Source: Corallochytrium limacisporum (taxonomy: Eukaryota > Opisthokonta). Taken from it: a DNA stretch of 64,000 nt. The notes beneath the pieces were generated by a model that saw only the letters and a program-made list of their open reading frames with translations, was not told the origin of the DNA and made no database searches. Position 1 is the stretch's first letter, and every line of letters begins with the position of its first letter. The position numbers and the translations under genes were made by a program. This document shows positions 63,000 through 64,000 of the stretch, in pieces. The DNA lies in the NCBI GenBank assembly GCA_002811645.1, contig PDIP01000010.1:69063-133062 (forward strand). The letters run 5' to 3'.

Positions 63000-64000
63000 C
63001 TACTGGATAGTACATTTCTGCTTGTTTGGTGATTGCTTTGTGCCATTCTCAGCGCCACGTTTCGAGTACGACAGTAGATGTTTTCGGGAGTCTTCACCCA
63101 GTCCGTGTGCCTGCCAGCCGTTAAGATCTCTGACAACTTCCTGTCTGTCCCACAAGGCGAAGAAGTAGTACAGTGTCGCAGTAAATTGGCTTTTCTCAAG
63201 GAATTCGGCCTCTCTCAAATTGAAGTCCTTGAGGAGCATGTCGACAATGGATTCACTGTCAAAGCCAACGAGATTAAGCACTTGGATACCCCGAAGCACA
63301 GCCACCCGGGGCACGAACTGTGATCGATCAATTTTTGGCGGACGACCACCGTTGAATGGTGTTGCCATCATGGTCTTGCCTATTGCCTGAACAAGTTGTT
63401 TCTTGCGCTGAAGATGTTGTACATCCTCGTCGTCATCGAAAGTTGCCAGCCTAATGGCGAATTCCATATCCAAGGCTTCAATATCTTCTGGTTGATACTC
63501 GGCAAAGCGGTTGTTGCGACAGAGCACATTCTCCCAGAGAACTGGATCAGCGAGAGCATTAAACACATCGTCCTCGTAGAGGAAGAGGAACTTGCGAAGC
63601 TCTCTTTGATAATAGGCGACGTACAATTTGATGACCAGCAAAACGTCCTGGAAGGTTAAATATCCCTTTGCATCCTGATCTAGAATATCGAAGAACGTGT
63701 ACGTCATAGGATACGCCACATTAGCAATTGATGTCAAGAATTCTGCAAACGTTTCCTCTCCCATGATCAGTGAGTCCGATCCGTGTGTCGTGCCGGCGTC
63801 AGGCATGCTAAGCATACCCTGAAAGTCTTTGATATGAGCGGCCACAGATTGATACCACCTTCGAATTCCAACAATGGCGTCGTCCTTTGCGAGTATCTCT
63901 GTCCAGCTACGTTCCTCCAGGGCACCTTGCTCCTCGCTGGCGGCTTGTAATTGCCCTCTGTTATCTGTCAGTGATTCATTCGCCCGCTGTAATGTTGCGA
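63000..64000 (-). CDS. EF-hand-like protein with C-terminal CaaX box, 5' part outside window
   Basis: The frame is open from the right edge to the stop at 63000-63002, so about 333 codons are visible. The first 50 visible residues look like a coiled coil (Gln/Glu/Ala-rich). One EF-hand-like loop (ILDQDAKGYLTFQDV) has D at 1, D at 3, K at 5, G at 6, L at 8 and D at 12, so it is probably degenerate or weak in calcium binding. A helical domain follows (WENVLCRNNRFAEYQPEDIE and RVAVLRGIQVLNLVGFDSES). The last residues are KQKCTIQ, a CaaX box (C-T-I-Q) suited to farnesylation, with basic residues before it. I cannot name the family; the C-terminal region of TBC/EF-hand or PP2A B''-type proteins are weak alternatives. 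Confidence 0.7.
   Translation of the reverse strand, partial: ATLQRANESLTDNRGQLQAASEEQGALEERSWTEILAKDDAIVGIRRWYQSVAAHIKDFQGMLSMPDAGTTHGSDSLIMGEETFAEFLTSIANVAYPMTYTFFDILDQDAKGYLTFQDVLLVIKLYVAYYQRELRKFLFLYEDDVFNALADPVLWENVLCRNNRFAEYQPEDIEALDMEFAIRLATFDDDEDVQHLQRKKQLVQAIGKTMMATPFNGGRPPKIDRSQFVPRVAVLRGIQVLNLVGFDSESIVDMLLKDFNLREAEFLEKSQFTATLYYFFALWDRQEVVRDLNGWQAHGLGEDSRKHLLSYSKRGAENGTKQSPNKQKCTIQ

Noticed and set aside
1-64000. CRISPR arrays, transposons, viral genes and toxin genes
   Set aside because: No spaced repeats, transposase, reverse transcriptase or viral proteins were recognised.

Overview
This is nuclear DNA of a unicellular or simple eukaryote with a standard genetic code (TAA, TAG and TGA all end genes here). 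I count 26 protein genes and one tRNA. No coding sequence needs an intron, even the 1008-residue DHX8 helicase, yet two spliceosome proteins (U1-70K and DHX8/Prp22) are encoded. Opisthokont-like features include ATF4-like and Jun/ATF3-like bZIP factors, a DNA polymerase iota and an FBXW7-like F-box protein. Pantothenate synthetase and a type III glutamine synthetase are not animal-like. A unicellular opisthokont fits best, but I cannot name the species.

Layout, left to right: PGAP1 (cut by the left edge), DDRGK1, a 143-aa unknown, mitochondrial-type SHMT, DNA polymerase iota, tRNA-Lys(UUU), a membrane-anchored dual-specificity phosphatase, PP2A scaffold A, pantothenate synthetase, a 7.8-kb gene-free stretch, ATF4-like bZIP, a small mitochondrial membrane protein, MRD1/RBM19, F-box/WD40, MOZART1, mitoribosomal bS6m, DCAF7, proteasome Rpn7/PSMD6, MTHFS, BRD8, U1-70K, ribosomal eL42, a 9.7-kb gene-free stretch, Jun/ATF3-like bZIP, a mitochondrial-like zinc-knuckle protein, DHX8, a 57-aa microprotein, glutamine synthetase III, and an EF-hand-like protein ending in a CaaX box (cut by the right edge).

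The genes are mostly unrelated housekeeping functions, not an operon or cluster. Loose themes are folate one-carbon metabolism (SHMT, MTHFS), splicing (U1-70K, DHX8), mitochondrial translation (bS6m) and ubiquitin-family pathways (DDRGK1, F-box, DCAF7, Rpn7, ubiquitin-binding motifs of Pol iota). The architecture is striking. Neighbouring genes lie on opposite strands in 20 of 25 adjacent pairs. All ten tail-to-tail spacers are 60-282 bp, whereas head-to-head spacers run from 587 bp to 9.7 kb. The two largest spacers sit directly upstream of the two bZIP transcription-factor genes.

Intergenic DNA carries a recurrent motif family (TTCACTATG, TTCAGTACT, TTCAGTATG), many long G/C homopolymer tracts and two assembly gaps. 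The most interesting leads are this motif family with the strand-alternating gene order, a Pol iota with an added Pol-eta-type zinc finger, a DHX8 lacking its S1 domain, a bZIP with serine in place of the near-invariant asparagine, and the unrecognised small proteins. I found no CRISPR array, transposon or virus-derived gene.
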